NCBI GenBank assembly: GCA_046047235.1
Contig: JBJOII010000173.1
Span: 1 to 7,371 of the forward strand
Source: JBMTVN01 sp046047235
Lineage (GTDB): Bacteria; Verrucomicrobiota; Verrucomicrobiia; Limisphaerales; JAHDYP01
Length of the DNA stretch: 7,371 nt
Direction of reading: 5' to 3'
Position numbers and translations under genes: made by a program. How positions within the stretch are numbered: position 1 is the stretch's first letter; each line of letters starts with the position of its first letter. Below the pieces are notes generated by a model. That model had not been told where the DNA came from, made no database searches, and saw nothing but the letters and a program-made list of their open reading frames with translations. Below, piece after piece: positions 5,608 through 7,371 of the stretch.

Positions 5608-6038
5608 GGGGGCGGGGGGAGACGGCAGGAATCGTTCGGTTTACAGGGTGCGAGTTGGTGACGGTTCCGGCTGATCCACCGGTAGAGGAGGGCGGTCAGG
5701 GGCATGGCGCCGGGGAGGAAAAGGAGGCAGGCGAGGGGTGCGGAGAGGGGGAGGCGGAGCGTGATAAAGCGGACGGCGTGGGCGCCTTGGAGGATGTGGT
5801 TAGTGGAGGTCACGATGTGAATGGATTGCGAGAGTTGCGTGGTGTTGAGGGGGATGGGGGTGGTGGACGGGGGAGTGGGAGGGAGGAGTAGAGTTTCGGG
5901 GTCGGCTGTTGGGGTGAGTGAGGATTGGCCGATGCAGTGGAAGCGGTTTAGCCAGTCCAGTTTGTGCAGGAGGCGGATGGACCGTTGGCAGAAGAGGCAG
6001 GTGTCATCGAAGACAACGCGGTGTTGGTTGGCTGTCAC
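5604..6038 (-). CDS. DCC-family (DUF393) thiol-disulfide oxidoreductase-like protein (144 aa)
   Basis: Residues 8-20 (VVFDDTCLFCQRS) carry the family hallmark DxxCxxC: D11, C14 and C17, the putative redox-active pair in a thioredoxin-like fold. A family-typical middle (IHIVTSTNHILQGAHAVRFI, 73-92) and a C-terminal hydrophobic helix segment with YRWISRNRHQL (119-129) follow. C132 and C138 near the end form a second cysteine pair. Residues 49-70 are rich in Pro and Thr and look poorly conserved. The start is GTG at 6038-6036; no in-frame ATG occurs shortly upstream, and no Shine-Dalgarno is seen. The stop overlaps the cupin stop by 4 bp (convergent). DCC proteins are widespread and mostly uncharacterised; the partner here is unknown. 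Confidence 0.82.
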   Translation of the reverse strand: MTANQHRVVFDDTCLFCQRSIRLLHKLDWLNRFHCIGQSSLTPTADPETLLLPPTPPSTTPIPLNTTQLSQSIHIVTSTNHILQGAHAVRFITLRLPLSAPLACLLFLPGAMPLTALLYRWISRNRHQLAPCKPNDSCRLPPPP

Positions 6039-6055
6039 TGGGGGGTAGATTTCGG

Positions 6056-6085
6056 TTGCGTCTGTTGGATGACCATTTGTATTAA
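6056..6085 (+). promoter_or_regulatory. Possible promoter of the pseudopilin-like gene
   Basis: TTGCGT (6056-6061) and TATTAA (6080-6085) are separated by 18 bp, in an AT-richer patch upstream of the ATG at 6122. The implied leader is about 30 nt. Both boxes are imperfect, so this is tentative. Confidence 0.3.
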
Positions 6086-6121
6086 TGCAAAAGTTCAGCC
6101 CAGTTAACGGAATTTAGTCCT

Positions 6122-6997
6122 ATGAGAACTTTTTGTACGCCTCGTCGGTCCCAGTGGGGATTTACCTTGATTGAGCTTTTGGTGGTCATCGCGATTATTG
6201 CGATCCTGGCGGGCATGTTATTGCCAGCTTTGAGCAAGGCCAAGACCAAGGCACAGGGTATCATGTGCTTGAGCAACAACAAGCAGCTGGTATTGGGGTG
6301 GGCGTTATATTCGGGGGATTTCAATGAGAAGGTGGCGAACAATTTCACTATTCCCGGGACGGAGCAGGCGATTACCTCTCAGGAATTCAACAATTGGGTG
6401 AACAACATCATGACGTGGGGAGCGGGGGGTGGGATTGCGGATCGCAGCGTGACGAATTTGGCGTGGGTGAAGAATGGTGTGTTGGGCAACTACACCGATG
6501 GTGCGGTCGGGATTTACAAATGTCCTGCGGACATTTATGTGAGTCCGCAGCAGCGGGCGGCGGGGTATACGCAGCGGAACCGGAGTATTTCGATGAACGC
6601 GTTGTTTGGGAGGTCCAACAATGATTCGAATGACAACACCGTGCGGGGTGCGAGCTGGGCGTTTGGCGGGGCGTATCGGCAATTTTTGAAGACCACGGAT
6701 ATTCCTGAGCCGACGATGACGTGGTTGACGTTGGATGAGCATCCGGACTCGATTAACGATGCATTTTTTGTGACCGATCATAATGCGAACAACTGGCAGG
6801 ACATCCCGGCGTCTTATCACAACGGGGCGTGCGGGTTTTCCTTTGCGGACGGGCATGCGGAGATACGGAAGTGGTTGAGTCAGGCGTCGATTTACAATGT
6901 GGATTATGCGTATGGACCGACGAAGCCGTTTGATGCCGCGGGCAGGCGGGACATGGAATGGTATCGGGATCGGCTGCAATTGATTCCGTATCGTTGA
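6122..6997 (+). CDS. Prepilin-type protein with H-X9-DG domain (type II secretion/pseudopilin-like, 291 aa)
   Basis: An exported protein with a type IV prepilin N-terminus: a basic leader (residues 1-13), cleavage expected between G13 and F14, the motif GFTLIELL with the conserved E18, and a hydrophobic helix to about 33. LLPALSKAKTKAQGIMCLSNNKQL (33-56) is the stereotyped extension of the large Verrucomicrobiota/Planctomycetota family. The body includes a KCPAD segment (133-137) and a 'SISMNALFG' segment. The end holds the processing-associated H-X9-DG motif: H233, nine residues, then D243-G244, followed by HAEIRKW. Such proteins occur in many copies per genome; their role is presumed to be surface or periplasmic, assembled or processed by the type II secretion/type IV pilus machinery, but is unproven. 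No Shine-Dalgarno is visible. A GC hairpin starts one base after the stop codon. Confidence 0.93.
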   Translation: MRTFCTPRRSQWGFTLIELLVVIAIIAILAGMLLPALSKAKTKAQGIMCLSNNKQLVLGWALYSGDFNEKVANNFTIPGTEQAITSQEFNNWVNNIMTWGAGGGIADRSVTNLAWVKNGVLGNYTDGAVGIYKCPADIYVSPQQRAAGYTQRNRSISMNALFGRSNNDSNDNTVRGASWAFGGAYRQFLKTTDIPEPTMTWLTLDEHPDSINDAFFVTDHNANNWQDIPASYHNGACGFSFADGHAEIRKWLSQASIYNVDYAYGPTKPFDAAGRRDMEWYRDRLQLIPYR

Positions 6998-6998
6998 T

Positions 6999-7020
6999 GC
7001 AGCGCACGGTGGTGCGCCGC
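6999..7020 (+). terminator. GC hairpin directly after the pseudopilin-like gene
   Basis: GCAGCGCAC (6999-7007) pairs with GTGCGCCGC (7012-7020) around GGTG, with one A-C mismatch in a 9-bp stem. It begins one base after the stop codon and is followed by the purine tract, not a U-run. It is positionally equivalent to the hairpin after guaA. Confidence 0.4.
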
Positions 7021-7231
7021 AGGGAGAGAGGAGACGGGAGAGGGGAGAGAGTGGGGCAGGCGCTTTGCGCAGGAGCTAGAGTTTGGTAGCTAGTAGCTGG
7101 GAGACAGGCACTGCGCGCGGGAGGGGCGACACGGACAACAGGGACGAGGGTGGGTCACTAAGACCTGACTCCTGACTCCCGACTCCTGTTTTCGATCCCG
7201 ATAGCGATAGCGATCCCGATAGCGATTTCGA
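6999..7231 (+). repeat. Composite intergenic repeat, copy 3
   Basis: Modules in order: GC hairpin 6999-7020; purine tract 7021-7050; second hairpin GCGC-TTT-GCGC (7060-7070), flanked as in copy 1 by GGGGCAG and AGGAGCTAG; heptamer units GAGCTAG, AGTTTGG, TAGCTAG and TAGCTGG (7073-7100); a spacer of about 66 bp; heptamers GACTCCT, GACTCCC and GACTCCT (7167-7187); GTTTT; and a hexamer array of six CGATNN units plus CGA (NN = CC, AG, AG, CC, AG, TT; 7193-7231). It occupies most of the 325-bp stretch between the pseudopilin-like gene and the possible gene at the right edge. Confidence 0.8.
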
Positions 7232-7322
7232 GAACGTGAATTGGGGTGCGGAGGGGAAGCATTCATGTGTGTGGGGTTCATGCGGTTGAAGTGGGGGGAG
7301 ATCCGCGTGAACCTTTCCTTAC

Positions 7323-7371
7323 ATGAATGCCTGGAATTGGGTGCGAGAGGGGCGGAAGGCGGTGTTTCGGA
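7323..7371 (+). CDS. Possible start of a gene running off the right edge
   Basis: An ATG at 7323 opens a frame to the window end encoding MNAWNWVREGRKAVFR, with an in-frame TGA at 7308 just upstream. Third positions are mostly G or T, as in the other plus-strand genes, and the basic, aromatic N-terminus would suit an inner-membrane protein. Only 16 residues are visible, and a competing frame starting at 7265 (MCVGFMRLKWGEIRVNL...) is also open to the edge. The function cannot be given. Confidence 0.33.
   Translation, partial: MNAWNWVREGRKAVFR

Noticed and set aside
2476..7231. CRISPR array or insertion sequence explanation for the repeats
   Set aside because: There are no regularly spaced identical repeats with unique spacers, no transposase frame, and no terminal inverted repeats with target-site duplications that I can see.
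7090..7281. Minus-strand open frame with repeated RYRDR residues
   Set aside because: The repetition comes from the hexamer array of repeat copy 3; no start signal or domain supports it.

Overview
The window looks like chromosomal DNA from a Verrucomicrobiota bacterium, probably a Limisphaerales/Pedosphaera-type lineage. This rests on three things: a prepilin-like protein that pairs a GFTLIELLVVIAIIAILAG N-terminus with a C-terminal H-X9-DG motif, a cytochrome ending in a 'YQVQ...W...FYRI' module of the kind common on exported proteins of that phylum, and start sites that mostly lack Shine-Dalgarno sequences. The placement is inference from family knowledge; no rRNA or marker phylogeny was possible.

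Layout, left to right: (1) a small zincin-type metallopeptidase on the minus strand (17-400), divergent from a small lipoprotein with a GspG-like globular core (511-870). (2) guaA, GMP synthase (934-2475), complete with all catalytic motifs. (3) A 288-bp intergenic region with a composite repeat (copy 1), followed by a promoter whose -10 box lies inside a perfect 7-bp-arm dyad. (4) An exported octaheme cytochrome c of the tetrathionate reductase (Otr) family (2764-4401), carrying an extra C-terminal domain of about 80 residues and followed by a strong intrinsic terminator. (5) Composite repeat copy 2. (6) An ArsR-family regulator on the minus strand (4751-5125), divergent from a small cupin (5227-5607). 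(7) A DCC/DUF393 thiol-disulfide oxidoreductase-like gene on the minus strand (5604-6038) that overlaps the cupin tail-to-tail by 4 bp. (8) A pseudopilin/H-X9-DG protein (6122-6997). (9) Composite repeat copy 3 and, at the right edge, a possible start of a further gene.

The genes do not form one obvious pathway: guaA is housekeeping, the cytochrome is respiratory, and the rest are small accessory genes. No defence system, transposase, CRISPR array, tRNA or rRNA was seen. The most unusual content is intergenic. Three modular repeats sit 3' of plus-strand genes. Each is built from GC hairpins whose stems differ in sequence but keep pairing, a GA-rich tract, heptamer arrays and a CGATNN hexamer array. 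The plus strand is also strongly G-rich regardless of which strand is coding, which suggests a replication-linked mutational bias.
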